Assembly (NCBI RefSeq): GCF_003268855.1
Contig: NZ_QLSZ01000001.1
Span: 73,369 to 137,368, forward strand
Reading direction: 5' to 3'
Origin: Flavobacterium aciduliphilum
Lineage (GTDB): Bacteria > Bacteroidota > Bacteroidia > Flavobacteriales > Flavobacteriaceae
Length of the DNA stretch: 64,000 bases
The translations under genes were made by a program, and so were the position numbers. The notes beneath the pieces were generated by a model. That model did not search any database. It saw nothing but the letters and a program-made list of their open reading frames with translations, and was not told where the DNA came from. Every line of letters begins with the position of its first letter. Positions within the stretch are counted from its first letter, which is position 1. This document shows positions 16,024-25,113 of this stretch, piece after piece.

Positions 16024-17388
16024 ATGTCAATTTCATTAATACAAAAATATAATGTGCCAGGACCTCGCTATACCAGCTATCCGACTGTACCGTATTGGGA
16101 AGAAAAATTGTTTTCAATTGACTCATGGAAAAAAACGTTTATCCAATCGTTTACAGAAAGTAATCTAGAAGAGGGCATTAGTCTTTACATTCATTTGCCT
16201 TTTTGTGAAAGTCTTTGCACCTTTTGTGGATGCAATAAAAGAATCACTAAACGGCATGATGTAGAACATCCTTATATCACTGCGGTACTCAAAGAGTGGG
16301 ATTTATATTGTGATCTATTTCCCTCCAAACCCCTTATTAAAGAAATTCATCTAGGGGGTGGTACGCCTACTTTCTTTTCTCCTGAAAACCTAGAACTACT
16401 TATTCAAGGAATTTTTAAACGCGCTGAAAAAGCAAAAGGACACGAATTTAGTTTTGAAGGACATCCAAATAATACCACTCGAAAACATTTACAAACGCTT
16501 TATGATTTGGGCTTTAGAAGAGTGAGTTTCGGAGTGCAAGATTATTCGAATAAGGTGCAAACCGCTATTCATCGTATACAACCTTTTCATAATGTGGCAA
16601 AAGTAACGTTTTGGGCAAAAGAAATCGGATATACTTCTGTGGGACATGATTTAGTTTTTGGACTTCCTTTTCAATCTTTGGAAGATGTGATTGACACTAT
16701 TGATAAAACCAATTCGCTTCAACCCGATAGACTGGCTTTTTATAGTTATGCTCATGTGCCATGGATTAAAGGAAATGGACAAAGAGGATTTAGAGATGAA
16801 GACTTGCCTAAAAATGAAGAAAAAAGAACTTTGTATGAGGAAGGTAAGAAAAGATTAGCGCTCAATAATTACCATGAAATTGGCATGGATCATTTTGCCC
16901 TCAAAACAGATAGTATGTTTCATGCCTTTAATGACAGAAAACTTCATAGAAACTTTATGGGCTATACCTCTTCTAAAACCCAACTCATGATAGGTTTAGG
17001 AGTCTCTTCCATTAGTGATAGTTGGTATAGTTTTGCGCAAAATGAAAAAAACATCGAAGACTATTATGCCCGTTTAGAACAAAATGAATTACCCGTTTTT
17101 AGAGGACATCTTCTAACTTCTGAAGATTTAATTATAAGAAAACATATTTTAAATTTGATGTGTCAATTTGAAACTTCTTGGGAAGATGACCATCACTTTT
17201 TTCCCGAATTACAGGATATAATGGAGCAATTACATGAAATGGAGCACGACGGACTCATTGAAATATTTCCTAAAAAAATTAAAGTCACTGAAAAAGGAAA
17301 ACCGTTTGTTCGAAATTTATGTATGGCTTTCGATTTACGTTTAAGGAGAAATACGCCTCAAACCGAATTGTTTTCTATGACTGTATGA
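16024..17388 (+). CDS. hemN: Oxygen-independent coproporphyrinogen III oxidase (radical SAM)
   Basis: A 454-residue radical-SAM enzyme that decarboxylates coproporphyrinogen III to protoporphyrinogen IX without oxygen, in heme synthesis. The N-terminal GPRYTSYPT is typical of true HemN; the Fe-S/SAM motif is CESLCTFCGC with Cys61, Cys65 and Cys68; GGGTPTFF follows, with the HemN C-terminal domain (FALKTDSM, NFMGYTS) after it. Length agrees with HemN (about 450) and exceeds the HemW paralogs. It converges on glmM with a shared hairpin at 17395-17414. Confidence 0.95.
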   Translation: MSISLIQKYNVPGPRYTSYPTVPYWEEKLFSIDSWKKTFIQSFTESNLEEGISLYIHLPFCESLCTFCGCNKRITKRHDVEHPYITAVLKEWDLYCDLFPSKPLIKEIHLGGGTPTFFSPENLELLIQGIFKRAEKAKGHEFSFEGHPNNTTRKHLQTLYDLGFRRVSFGVQDYSNKVQTAIHRIQPFHNVAKVTFWAKEIGYTSVGHDLVFGLPFQSLEDVIDTIDKTNSLQPDRLAFYSYAHVPWIKGNGQRGFRDEDLPKNEEKRTLYEEGKKRLALNNYHEIGMDHFALKTDSMFHAFNDRKLHRNFMGYTSSKTQLMIGLGVSSISDSWYSFAQNEKNIEDYYARLEQNELPVFRGHLLTSEDLIIRKHILNLMCQFETSWEDDHHFFPELQDIMEQLHEMEHDGLIEIFPKKIKVTEKGKPFVRNLCMAFDLRLRRNTPQTELFSMTV

Positions 17389-17394
17389 TAAAAA

Positions 17395-17414
17395 AAAGCC
17401 TCAAAAGAGGCTTT
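17395..17414. terminator. Bidirectional terminator between hemN and glmM
   Basis: AAAGCCTC (17395-17402), an AAAA loop, GAGGCTTT (17407-17414). A seven-A run before it (17391-17397) and a T-rich stretch after it (ACTTTTTAA) let it serve both converging genes. Confidence 0.8.
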
Positions 17415-17434
17415 ACTTTTTAACATATCCGTGT

Positions 17435-18823
17435 TTAAATTCCCGCAACAGTCTTAATTTCATCAATAATCCTGATAGCGAGTGCATCGGCTTCTTGTTG
17501 CGTGGGCGCTTCCGTATATATCCGGATAATAGGCTCCGTATTTGATTTTCTAAGATGTACCCATTCGGTAGCAAAATCAATTTTAACCCCATCAATAGTA
17601 TTAATTTCTTCTTTTTTGTAACGCGCTGTCATCGCTTCCAATATGGCGTCTACATCAATTTGAGGGGTCAACTCAATCTTATTTTTACTCATATAATATT
17701 GTGGATAGCTTGCTCTCAATTCGGCCACCGACTTCTCTTGGTTTGCCAAATAGGTCAAGAATAAGGCCACGCCCACTAAACTATCACGACCATAATGCAA
17801 TTCTGGATAGATGATTCCCCCATTTCCTTCACCGCCAATGATAGCTTGAGTCTTTTTCATTAATTCCACCACATTTACCTCTCCTACGGCACTCGCTTGA
17901 TAATTGCCGTTATGCTTTTGAGTAATGTCTCGTAAAGCACGAGAAGAACTCATATTTGAAACTGTGTTTCCTGGAGTTTTACTCAATACATAATCGGCAA
18001 CAGCGACCAAAGTATATTCTTCTCCAAACATTTCCCCATCGTTAGAGATAAAAGCTAAGCGATCAACATCGGGGTCAACAACAATTCCAAAATCGGCTTG
18101 TTCTTCTACAACTAATTTACAAATATCCTCCAAATGCTCCTTCAAAGGCTCAGGATTGTGAGGAAAATGACCGTTTGGCTCACAGTACAATTTTACAACT
18201 TCTACCCCCATTTGCTCCAATAAATTTGGAATAATGATACCCCCTGAAGAATTAACAGCATCAACAACTACTTTGTATTTTTTAGTTTTCACCAATTCGG
18301 CATCCACAAGAGGAAGATTAAGCACTTCATCGATATGAATGTCCATGTATGCATCGTTTGTCGTAATGGTTCCTAATGAATCTACGTCAACAAAATCAAA
18401 AGATTCAGTTGCAGCCAATTCTAAAATTTTAGCTCCATCTGCTCCACTCAAAAACTCTCCTTTTGCATTGAGTAATTTGAGCGCATTCCATTGTTTTGGG
18501 TTATGCGAAGCTGTTAAAATAATACCTCCATCTGCTTTTTCCAAAGGAACCGCCACTTCAACCGTTGGTGTGGTAGATAACCCCAAGTCAATGACATCAA
18601 TTCCTAAACCAATTAATGTGTTCACAACTAAATTATGAATCATTGGCCCCGAAATTCTTGCATCACGACCTATTACCACGGTCAACCTATCTTTATTTAT
18701 ATTTTGTTTCAAAAACATCCCATAAGCCGACGCAAATTTAACCGCGTCAACTGGTGTTAAATTATCTCCGACACCTCCACCAATAGTGCCTCGGATTCCT
18801 GAAATTGATTTTATTAATGTCAT
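17435..18823 (-). CDS. glmM: Phosphoglucosamine mutase
   Basis: A 462-residue phosphohexomutase expected to convert glucosamine-6-phosphate to glucosamine-1-phosphate for UDP-GlcNAc and cell-wall synthesis. The phosphoserine loop TASHNP is at 104-109 with Ser106 the phosphate carrier; DPDVDRLAFI binds Mg2+, GEGNGGI contacts the sugar, and RKSNTEPIIRIY binds the phosphate. The opening MTLIKSISGIRGTIGG is characteristic of the Bacteroidota form annotated as GlmM. A phosphomannomutase/phosphoglucomutase activity cannot be excluded from sequence alone. Confidence 0.9.
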   Translation of the reverse strand: MTLIKSISGIRGTIGGGVGDNLTPVDAVKFASAYGMFLKQNINKDRLTVVIGRDARISGPMIHNLVVNTLIGLGIDVIDLGLSTTPTVEVAVPLEKADGGIILTASHNPKQWNALKLLNAKGEFLSGADGAKILELAATESFDFVDVDSLGTITTNDAYMDIHIDEVLNLPLVDAELVKTKKYKVVVDAVNSSGGIIIPNLLEQMGVEVVKLYCEPNGHFPHNPEPLKEHLEDICKLVVEEQADFGIVVDPDVDRLAFISNDGEMFGEEYTLVAVADYVLSKTPGNTVSNMSSSRALRDITQKHNGNYQASAVGEVNVVELMKKTQAIIGGEGNGGIIYPELHYGRDSLVGVALFLTYLANQEKSVAELRASYPQYYMSKNKIELTPQIDVDAILEAMTARYKKEEINTIDGVKIDFATEWVHLRKSNTEPIIRIYTEAPTQQEADALAIRIIDEIKTVAGI

Positions 18824-18932
18824 AAAAAAATAAATGTTTTGATTCTATAGATACGAAAAACTTTTAAAAGTAATATATTTACAAATCTATAAAAAACTTC
18901 GAGTCTACCTCGTATCTATTTTAAATAATTTT

Positions 18933-19520
18933 ATGAATTTTTTAGCGCATATTTATCTATCGGGAGACGATGAAGCATTGAAAATTGGAAATTTCATGGC
19001 AGACAGTGTTCGCGGAAATCGTTATTTGGCATACGAAGGGAACCTACAAAAAGGAATTTTACTGCATCGAGCTATTGATACGTTTACTGACGCGCATCCC
19101 ATTTATAGAAAAAGTAAACACCGCTTGCATGAAAAATATGGGCATTATTCGGGAGTGATTATGGATATTGTATATGACCATTATTTAGCAAAAAATTGGA
19201 ATAACTATCACAGTACCCCGCTGGAATTATACGCTCAACATTTTTATCACCTTTTACGAAATCATTATGACCTTCTAACGGAAAAAACTCAGCAAATGAT
19301 TCCTTATATGATTGCTCGAAATTGGTTAGTAAGTTATGCCTCACTAGAAGGTTTGGAGAGGATACTTTTTCAAATGGATCATCGTACTAAAAATAGAGTA
19401 AACATGCAAGAAGCCATAATAGAAGTCAAAAAATATTATTCCGAATTTGAGGAAGAGTTTACCCTATTTTTTGAAGAATTAAGAGCCCATTGTCAGAAGA
19501 AATTAATTGAATTAAAATGA
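18933..19520 (+). CDS. Acyl carrier protein phosphodiesterase-like (AcpH, DUF479)
   Basis: A 195-residue protein resembling E. coli AcpH, which removes the phosphopantetheine arm from holo-ACP. Conserved HD-like features: MNFLAHIYLSGDD, GNFMADSVRGNRY, GILLHRAIDTFTDAHP and MDIVYDHYLAKNW, with His, Asp and paired acidic residues for metal binding. Length matches AcpH (193). It overlaps the DNA alkylation repair gene by four bases (ATGA at 19517-19520), so the two are coupled although their roles look unrelated. Confidence 0.88.
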   Translation: MNFLAHIYLSGDDEALKIGNFMADSVRGNRYLAYEGNLQKGILLHRAIDTFTDAHPIYRKSKHRLHEKYGHYSGVIMDIVYDHYLAKNWNNYHSTPLELYAQHFYHLLRNHYDLLTEKTQQMIPYMIARNWLVSYASLEGLERILFQMDHRTKNRVNMQEAIIEVKKYYSEFEEEFTLFFEELRAHCQKKLIELK

Positions 19521-20185
19521 ATTTCATAAACGATTTAGAACAAGAAATGCGTCAGAATAGCAACAGAGAAGCTGCGGTTCCGATGGAAAATTATATGAAA
19601 AACAAATTCCAGTTTTTAGGCATTAAAACCGAAGAACGAAGAACTATTTTCAAAACCAATTACGAAAAACACAAAGCCGAAATCAAAGCACATTTTAGGA
19701 CCATTGCTTGGGAATTATTTAATAAAAAAGAACGCGAGTTTCATCAATGTGCTATCGATTTATTAGTAAAAGAGTTTAAAAAAAATTACGTTCTGGATGA
19801 TATCCAATTCATTGAAAAGTTGATTAGCACCCACTCATGGTGGGATTCGGTTGATGTTGTCGCAAAATATTTACTTGGTGGCTATCTACAGCAATTTCCT
19901 AATGAAACCTATCCTGTTATAGAACGCTTTTCAAATTCGGAAAATATGTGGTTGAACCGAAGTGGTATCATTTTTCAATTGAGTTATAAAAAAAAAACCA
20001 ACTTTGATTTATTAAAAGCTGAATGTGAGAAACATAAAAATTCAAATGAGTTTTTTATTCAAAAAGCGATTGGTTGGGCGTTACGTGATTACAGTCGGTA
20101 CAATCCTAGTGGGGTTACTGAATATGTGAATGCTACCCATTTGAAACCTTTGAGTCAGCGAGAAGCGTTGCGAAATATTAAATAA
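19517..20185 (+). CDS. DNA alkylation repair protein (AlkD-like HEAT-repeat glycosylase)
   Basis: A 222-residue all-helical protein of the AlkC/AlkD family, which excises bulky or charged alkylated bases. The pattern FLGIKTEERR, REFHQCAIDLL, THSWWDSVDVVAKY, ENMWLNRSGIIFQL and IQKAIGWALRDYSRYNP fits the DNA_alkylation domain; the WWDSVD segment includes the aspartate expected at the active site. Translationally coupled to the AcpH-like gene. Its TAA (20183-20185) directly abuts the stop of the converging gene at 20186, with no spacer. Confidence 0.9.
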   Translation: MNFINDLEQEMRQNSNREAAVPMENYMKNKFQFLGIKTEERRTIFKTNYEKHKAEIKAHFRTIAWELFNKKEREFHQCAIDLLVKEFKKNYVLDDIQFIEKLISTHSWWDSVDVVAKYLLGGYLQQFPNETYPVIERFSNSENMWLNRSGIIFQLSYKKKTNFDLLKAECEKHKNSNEFFIQKAIGWALRDYSRYNPSGVTEYVNATHLKPLSQREALRNIK

Positions 20186-20758
20186 TTACATGGATCCTAA
20201 AAGTGTTGTAAAAACAACTTTCCTTTCGCTACCGAAATCTTTAGAGTTTTCGTAAAAATAGATGGTTTGTCTCACATTGGTTGTTGAAGTCACACCTGAT
20301 TTTGTTCTGGTAACCGTGTAATTGGTCATCCAACTTTGATAATCCACACCATCATAACGCACTTCATCAGAAACAGTAAATAGCAACGGCTCTGAAATCA
20401 ATAATTTCTGAACAAATTGTGATAATGGAATCTTATCGAGGGTTTCTGAAGTAAAATCGATGACCATTACCCTTGGATTTTGAAACATCAAATAGATTGT
20501 ATTGATAACTTCTTTTTTCCCATCAGCATCTAAAGTAGCATCGGTGAGCATTTGAAAATAAGCAAAGGCATCGGCTACTTTAGTTTTAGAATTGTCTTGA
20601 TAAGCATTCAGTACTTTGGTAGTAAATCTTTGACTTAAGGAGGTAACCGTAAAATCCTTTTGCACCTTTTTCTCACTCACACTTTCTTGCATAGTAGATT
20701 GAGCCTCTGTAAAGAAACCACACAACAGAACTAGAATAAGGAAAACGTTCTTAATCAT
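20186..20758 (-). CDS. Exported hypothetical protein
   Basis: A 190-residue protein counted from the ATG at 20756-20758 (MIKNVFLILVLLCGFFTEAQ, a clear signal peptide); a longer frame from 20821 would put 21 polar residues before it and is less likely. The mature part has a KKEVINTIYLMFQ segment, a helical middle and a C-terminal region rich in Thr/Ser beta structure (YTVTRTKSGVTSTTNV). No family recognised. It starts one base after the stop of the membrane protein gene upstream (20760), so the two almost certainly work as a pair. Confidence 0.75.
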   Translation of the reverse strand: MIKNVFLILVLLCGFFTEAQSTMQESVSEKKVQKDFTVTSLSQRFTTKVLNAYQDNSKTKVADAFAYFQMLTDATLDADGKKEVINTIYLMFQNPRVMVIDFTSETLDKIPLSQFVQKLLISEPLLFTVSDEVRYDGVDYQSWMTNYTVTRTKSGVTSTTNVRQTIYFYENSKDFGSERKVVFTTLLGSM

Positions 20759-20759
20759 A

Positions 20760-21680
20760 TTATTCTTGTTTGATTCTGATGAATTGAATTTTATTGTCAG
20801 CATCATTTTTAATCTCAACAATCTGTAACTTTTTTAAAGAAGGTGTAGGCACAATTAACTTTTGTGAAAACTCTTTCTTATTAAAATATTCAGCACCCAA
20901 ATCTTCTTTGAGCATTACAATTACCTCAAGGTCATCGGACAATATCTTATTCAACTGCTCTTTTCTTGTTTTCCAATCTTTAATGTCCGACACCATAAAA
21001 GCCTTGAGCACCATCGCATAATCATCAGGTTTTAAATCGATACTTTTAGGTGGTTCAGTTTTGGAATTATTCACATTTAAAACCACCGTTTTAGATCGGT
21101 AAAACGGACTCTTAATGACTAACTTCGTGGGCTTTTCATCCGCATTAGAAACTTGAACCTTACCTTCGTGTATTTCTAATTCTTTTTGTACCGAATCTTT
21201 TACTTCAAATACTTTTACTTCTTTACTATTGACCTGCTCTTTAGTAAATTCGTTTTTTAGCTGAATGGTATGTGAAGCCGTTTCTTTTTTGTTTAAAAAC
21301 ACCCAAAAAACCACCAATGGAACCAACAACAGCAACCACCACTTTTTAGAAGTTTTAGATTGTTCTGATGACGTGTTTTCAATAGTTTGAACTATTTTTT
21401 CTTCAAATGAAAACTCATCCCAACCCGAAAACCCAACAAATTCCGACAGAATGTTCAGCATATCTTTTCTCGGAATCTTATGGTTTGTTTCAGGTTTTAA
21501 ATGCGTGTAAATCCATTTTTCACTAATCGATTGTTTGCATTGCACTTCGATTAAGCCAATCAAATTTTGAATGTCCTGCGAACTGAATGTTTTCCAGTTG
21601 CCTTGAAAAAAAGGATACTGCTCTTGGTATTTCAAAAGCACCTTGTGTTTCAATTCCTGAAATTTTTCAAGTTCGGTCAT
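20760..21680 (-). CDS. Single-pass membrane protein of unknown function
   Basis: 306 residues from the ATG at 21678-21680 (MTELEKFQELK); an upstream in-frame ATG at 21698 adds only six residues. About residues 1-95 are soluble and helical, with LIGLIEVQCKQSISEKWIYT and an IPRKDMLNILSEFVGFSGWD segment that looks like a small recognition domain. Residues about 115-132 (KKWWLLLLVPLVVFWVFL) are the only membrane helix. The distal part is basic and beta-rich with a VNNSKTEPPKSIDLKPDD stretch. The topology suggests a cytoplasmic sensing part joined to a periplasmic domain, but no family is recognised. Confidence 0.72.
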   Translation of the reverse strand: MTELEKFQELKHKVLLKYQEQYPFFQGNWKTFSSQDIQNLIGLIEVQCKQSISEKWIYTHLKPETNHKIPRKDMLNILSEFVGFSGWDEFSFEEKIVQTIENTSSEQSKTSKKWWLLLLVPLVVFWVFLNKKETASHTIQLKNEFTKEQVNSKEVKVFEVKDSVQKELEIHEGKVQVSNADEKPTKLVIKSPFYRSKTVVLNVNNSKTEPPKSIDLKPDDYAMVLKAFMVSDIKDWKTRKEQLNKILSDDLEVIVMLKEDLGAEYFNKKEFSQKLIVPTPSLKKLQIVEIKNDADNKIQFIRIKQE

Positions 21681-21736
21681 GCTACTAATTCGATTCAAAA
21701 GTAAAAATACCCTTAGATTTTATCACTGAAAATCCA

Positions 21737-21775
21737 CTGTAAATGTGCTGTAAATGTAAGTAAAAAACTTTACAG
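21737..21775. promoter_or_regulatory. Possible operator: direct and inverted CTGTAAA repeats
   Basis: CTGTAAATGT occurs at 21737-21746 and 21748-21757, an 11-base period, and the inverse TTTACAG at 21769-21775. The cluster sits in the spacer between the divergent starts at 21680 and 21856, so it could control either or both. The binding factor is unknown. Confidence 0.45.
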
Positions 21776-21855
21776 TAAGTAGAAAGTGGTTTTACCAAAC
21801 CTACTTTGGAAAGCAGCCGTACTATTGCAACAGTAATCTTAAAAACAATTTTATT

Positions 21856-22863
21856 ATGAAAACAAATTTGATGACCGCTATGCTTCTTTTAGCAACCTTT
21901 TCAATGACCCACGCACAAGACATGGGCAATGCACAATACGAGAAAAAAGGCAACGCCGATTATGGTAATGCTGGCTATGGTTACGGCAGCTATACGGTGA
22001 ACCGAGTGAATACCATTCCGACTACTTCCAGTAGCCAAGATGAAATGGTGATTGTTATTAAAGGAATTTACAACGAGCGCGCTACTGCACAAATTGCCAC
22101 TTTTGCTGTCTTACAGTTGGGTAAAACGGCCGAAGAAGCCACTTATTTAATTGACGAACGCATTGGCAATGTGATGAAAGAACTAAGTGCTTTCAATAAA
22201 GAGATTGAGGTGGAAACCGACATGATTTCGTTTGTTCCAACCTATGACTACGCAGTCGATAAAAAGATTTTCAATCCGAAAACGTATAATGAAAAACCAT
22301 CTGGATTTGAATTGAAAAAGAACATTCTCATTAAATTTAGAAACAACAACGACTTTGACAAAATATTAGCTATTTGTGGTAAAAATGAAATCTATGACAT
22401 CGCTAAAGTAGATTATGTCACTACCAATTTTGACCAAGTGAGAAGCACGATGCAAAAAAGAGCTTTAGAAGTATTTAGAGATCAAATGGCCAATTACTCT
22501 TCTATCATGAACACGGATTTGAGTAAAAAAGAAAAAATCATTCAAGAAGGCTTTAATGTGACCTATCCAATGGAAAGCTACAGAAGTTATCAAGCGTTTT
22601 CACAAGCCGATGCTAGTTTTGATCCTAAAAGCGAGGTGCATAATATTAAAAAGAACACCACACAATACTACAATCAAGCATTGGTGAAAGACCATAATTT
22701 TGTAATCAATCCCGACATTACGGAGCCAACCATTCAGGCGTTTTATGACATTACCATTCGCATTAAACTGCGTGAAGACCAATTGCCTAAAAACACCATC
22801 ATTCGCAACAATCGTTACTATGTTATTACAGCTAACGGTGATATCAAATTGTTAAACTTATAA
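21856..22863 (+). CDS. SIMPL (DUF541) domain protein, exported
   Basis: A 335-residue protein with signal peptide MKTNLMTAMLLLATFSMTHAQ, then a Gly/Tyr/Asn-rich linker (NAGYGYGSY, about 30-50). The SIMPL/DUF541 region starts at about residue 63 (EMVIVIKGIYNERATAQIA, an oscillin-like beta strand and helix) and continues through SFVPTYDY. Family members are periplasmic or surface proteins of poorly defined role. The C-terminal 60 residues (TIRIKLREDQ, NNRYYVITANGDI) are extra beta structure. Ends at a strong terminator. Confidence 0.78.
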   Translation: MKTNLMTAMLLLATFSMTHAQDMGNAQYEKKGNADYGNAGYGYGSYTVNRVNTIPTTSSSQDEMVIVIKGIYNERATAQIATFAVLQLGKTAEEATYLIDERIGNVMKELSAFNKEIEVETDMISFVPTYDYAVDKKIFNPKTYNEKPSGFELKKNILIKFRNNNDFDKILAICGKNEIYDIAKVDYVTTNFDQVRSTMQKRALEVFRDQMANYSSIMNTDLSKKEKIIQEGFNVTYPMESYRSYQAFSQADASFDPKSEVHNIKKNTTQYYNQALVKDHNFVINPDITEPTIQAFYDITIRIKLREDQLPKNTIIRNNRYYVITANGDIKLLNL

Positions 22864-22871
22864 TTTCAAAG

Positions 22872-22904
22872 CTAAGAGGACAATAAATGTCCTCTTAGTT
22901 TTTT
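22872..22904 (+). terminator. Rho-independent terminator of the SIMPL gene
   Basis: Perfect 11-base arms CTAAGAGGACA (22872-22882) and TGTCCTCTTAG (22888-22898), five-base loop, then TTTTTT. The right arm runs into the last codons and stop of the converging peptidase gene (22895), so the hairpin is partly coding on the other strand. Confidence 0.9.
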
Positions 22905-25027
22905 AATGTATTTGTTGATAGTTCCAGCAATAATTTATTCAATTGTTCTTTTTCATCAGCTTGAAGTTCGGGGAGTATTTTCGTAAAAAGACTTACATAT
23001 TCTGCTTTTTTCAAAAGTGTTCGAATGGTGTCTTTTGAAAATTTTACAAACTGCCATTTATGATGTACTGTACCCATTACTAAATTTTTTAAAACATCTC
23101 GATCATATGGTGTGATATATAAAATATTCTCAATCGCGTTTTCTCTGACTATACTTTCATAATCTGGACCTGTATAGCTTTTGAGTTCCTTGAAATAATA
23201 TTGATACATTGGAAAATCTTTATCTTTTTTATAATAGTCAAGAAATAAAACCAAAAATAAAATACGGAGTTCTTTATCGTTTTTGCCTTGCCAGTTTTTA
23301 GCTTTATCCAAATAGGTTGCTCTTGAATCAGGGAATGATTTCCATAAATTTAGAAAGGCCTCTTTCTGAGTATCATACGATTTATCTTCTAATAGTGTTT
23401 CATATTCATTTTTAAACGACATTTGGATAGACGTAATTGTTTTGGCTACAGTTTGTCTGATTTCAATACTATTGGAGCGCATGGCTAACATTACCAACGA
23501 TTCTTTTTGGTCGAAAGGAACATTTTTAAGTTGATTAATAATTTCTTTTTTCAGAAAATACGAAGCATCCGATTGTAAAATATCTTGAAAAAAATGAAAC
23601 TTAGACAACAAGTTAAGGTTTTTCTTTTCTTGGATTTCAAATAACTTTTTAATAAAGTCACTTTTCAAAAGTAAGTCTTGAGCTCGTTGACTAGGGAATT
23701 GATACGATTCCAACCACTCTTTTTGAAATTTTTGAGCGTCAAAATTAGGAACTACTGCGAGTACTTCATCGAGAAAATCTTTCGTTTGAACATTTTTAAA
23801 TTGGTATTTTTTCAAATAATTTTGAATGACTTTTCTAAAATTGTCGGCACCAATTGTTTCTCTAATATCATGCAATGCCCAAGCGCCTTTTTGATAATAG
23901 GAATAGGAACTCGCTTTATCACTAAGAATAGGAATGGTATCTGTTTTCGCTTCTTTGCGCAATAACAGTGAATTTCGATAAAGCGCATAATAAAAATAGT
24001 CTTCCCCAAAAAGAGCTCGTTCTGCTAAAAGAGCGTAATAGGTCGCAAAACCTTCTTGAAGCCAATGATGGGTTCCAGATTGAGCTGTAATCATATCCCC
24101 AAACCATTGATGTGCCAATTCATGAGCATTAACATTGCAATAATTTCTGTCATTCCATCCACTTTCATCGACAACAAAATCTTGATCAAACAACGTTGAA
24201 CTCGTATTTTCCATGCCGGCATAAAGAAAATCTTTTATGGGAATTTGCCGATATACTTGCCATGGATATGGAACACCGATTTCTTTTTCTAGAAAGTCAA
24301 ATATTGTTTTGGAGTCTTTGAACGTAAAATCATATTTGGCACTATCTTTGGGTTGAAAATAATTTTCTAAAGTAATTCCTGTAGCTGATTGTTCGGTTTT
24401 ATATTTAAAATTACCAATCGCTAACATAAGTAAATAAGATGCCATGGGATGCTGCATTTCAAAGGAAAAAACACTGTAATTTTCTTTTGTAGAAAGATTT
24501 ATTTCTTGTTTCTTTTCTTTCAAAACACCATTAGAAACAACTTCAAATTTACGAGCATATTCTTTCGTACAATCTAATTTTATAGTAATATTAAATAGTA
24601 CTTTTTCATTCATGTCATCAAAACTAGGAAACCAATGACTCGAATATTTCCCTTGTCCTTGTGTCCAAATTTGTAATGATTCTTCCTTTCCCGTGTAGTA
24701 TAGCGTTTGTTTGGGTTGGGCTTTATAGACTAAAGTAACGGTATTCTTTCCCTTTTTATACCCTTGAAAAAGAACAATTTGTTTCCCATTATTTTTATAT
24801 AACACGTTTTTATTATTCACTAAAACTTCGGAGAAGGTCATGTTTTTTGCATCAATTCGAATAGAATCAATGTCTTTTTTAACATGAAACGTGTAAATCA
24901 CCTTGCCTGTAAGTGCTCTAGCTTCTAATTGGGGGGTAAGGATGGCATTGCAAGATATAAAATCAACTTGTTTTAATTGTTGCGCCAAGGCTATACAAGG
25001 AAGGAGTAAAAATACGAGCTTTTTCAT
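22895..25027 (-). CDS. M1-family aminopeptidase
   Basis: A 710-residue zinc metallopeptidase counted from the ATG at 25025-25027 (MKKLVFLLLPCIALAQQ, signal peptide). It has the M1 exopeptidase motif YAGMEN, the zinc motif HELAH near residue 302 and the third ligand Glu in WLQEGFATYYALLAER. The C-terminal half is helical and repetitive, as in M1 enzymes of Bacteroidota. It is expected to trim peptides in the periplasm. No sorting domain is present, so it is not an obvious T9SS cargo. A -7-like box (TATGTTTG on the minus strand, 25044-25051) precedes it. Confidence 0.93.
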   Translation of the reverse strand: MKKLVFLLLPCIALAQQLKQVDFISCNAILTPQLEARALTGKVIYTFHVKKDIDSIRIDAKNMTFSEVLVNNKNVLYKNNGKQIVLFQGYKKGKNTVTLVYKAQPKQTLYYTGKEESLQIWTQGQGKYSSHWFPSFDDMNEKVLFNITIKLDCTKEYARKFEVVSNGVLKEKKQEINLSTKENYSVFSFEMQHPMASYLLMLAIGNFKYKTEQSATGITLENYFQPKDSAKYDFTFKDSKTIFDFLEKEIGVPYPWQVYRQIPIKDFLYAGMENTSSTLFDQDFVVDESGWNDRNYCNVNAHELAHQWFGDMITAQSGTHHWLQEGFATYYALLAERALFGEDYFYYALYRNSLLLRKEAKTDTIPILSDKASSYSYYQKGAWALHDIRETIGADNFRKVIQNYLKKYQFKNVQTKDFLDEVLAVVPNFDAQKFQKEWLESYQFPSQRAQDLLLKSDFIKKLFEIQEKKNLNLLSKFHFFQDILQSDASYFLKKEIINQLKNVPFDQKESLVMLAMRSNSIEIRQTVAKTITSIQMSFKNEYETLLEDKSYDTQKEAFLNLWKSFPDSRATYLDKAKNWQGKNDKELRILFLVLFLDYYKKDKDFPMYQYYFKELKSYTGPDYESIVRENAIENILYITPYDRDVLKNLVMGTVHHKWQFVKFSKDTIRTLLKKAEYVSLFTKILPELQADEKEQLNKLLLELSTNTLKN

Positions 25028-25043
25028 ATCATAAATCAAAACA

Positions 25044-25051
25044 CAAACATA
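25044..25051 (-). promoter_or_regulatory. Candidate -7 box for the M1 peptidase gene
   Basis: Minus strand TATGTTTG, a full match to TAnnTTTG, 16 bases before the chosen ATG at 25027; this supports that start over the one at 25054, which would lie upstream of the box. No -33 TTG is clear. Confidence 0.4.
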
Positions 25052-25113
25052 CAAATTTTAATATCTGAATTGAAAAAACTAACTTCGCAAAAAGATTGTT
25101 TTTTAACCCAAGT

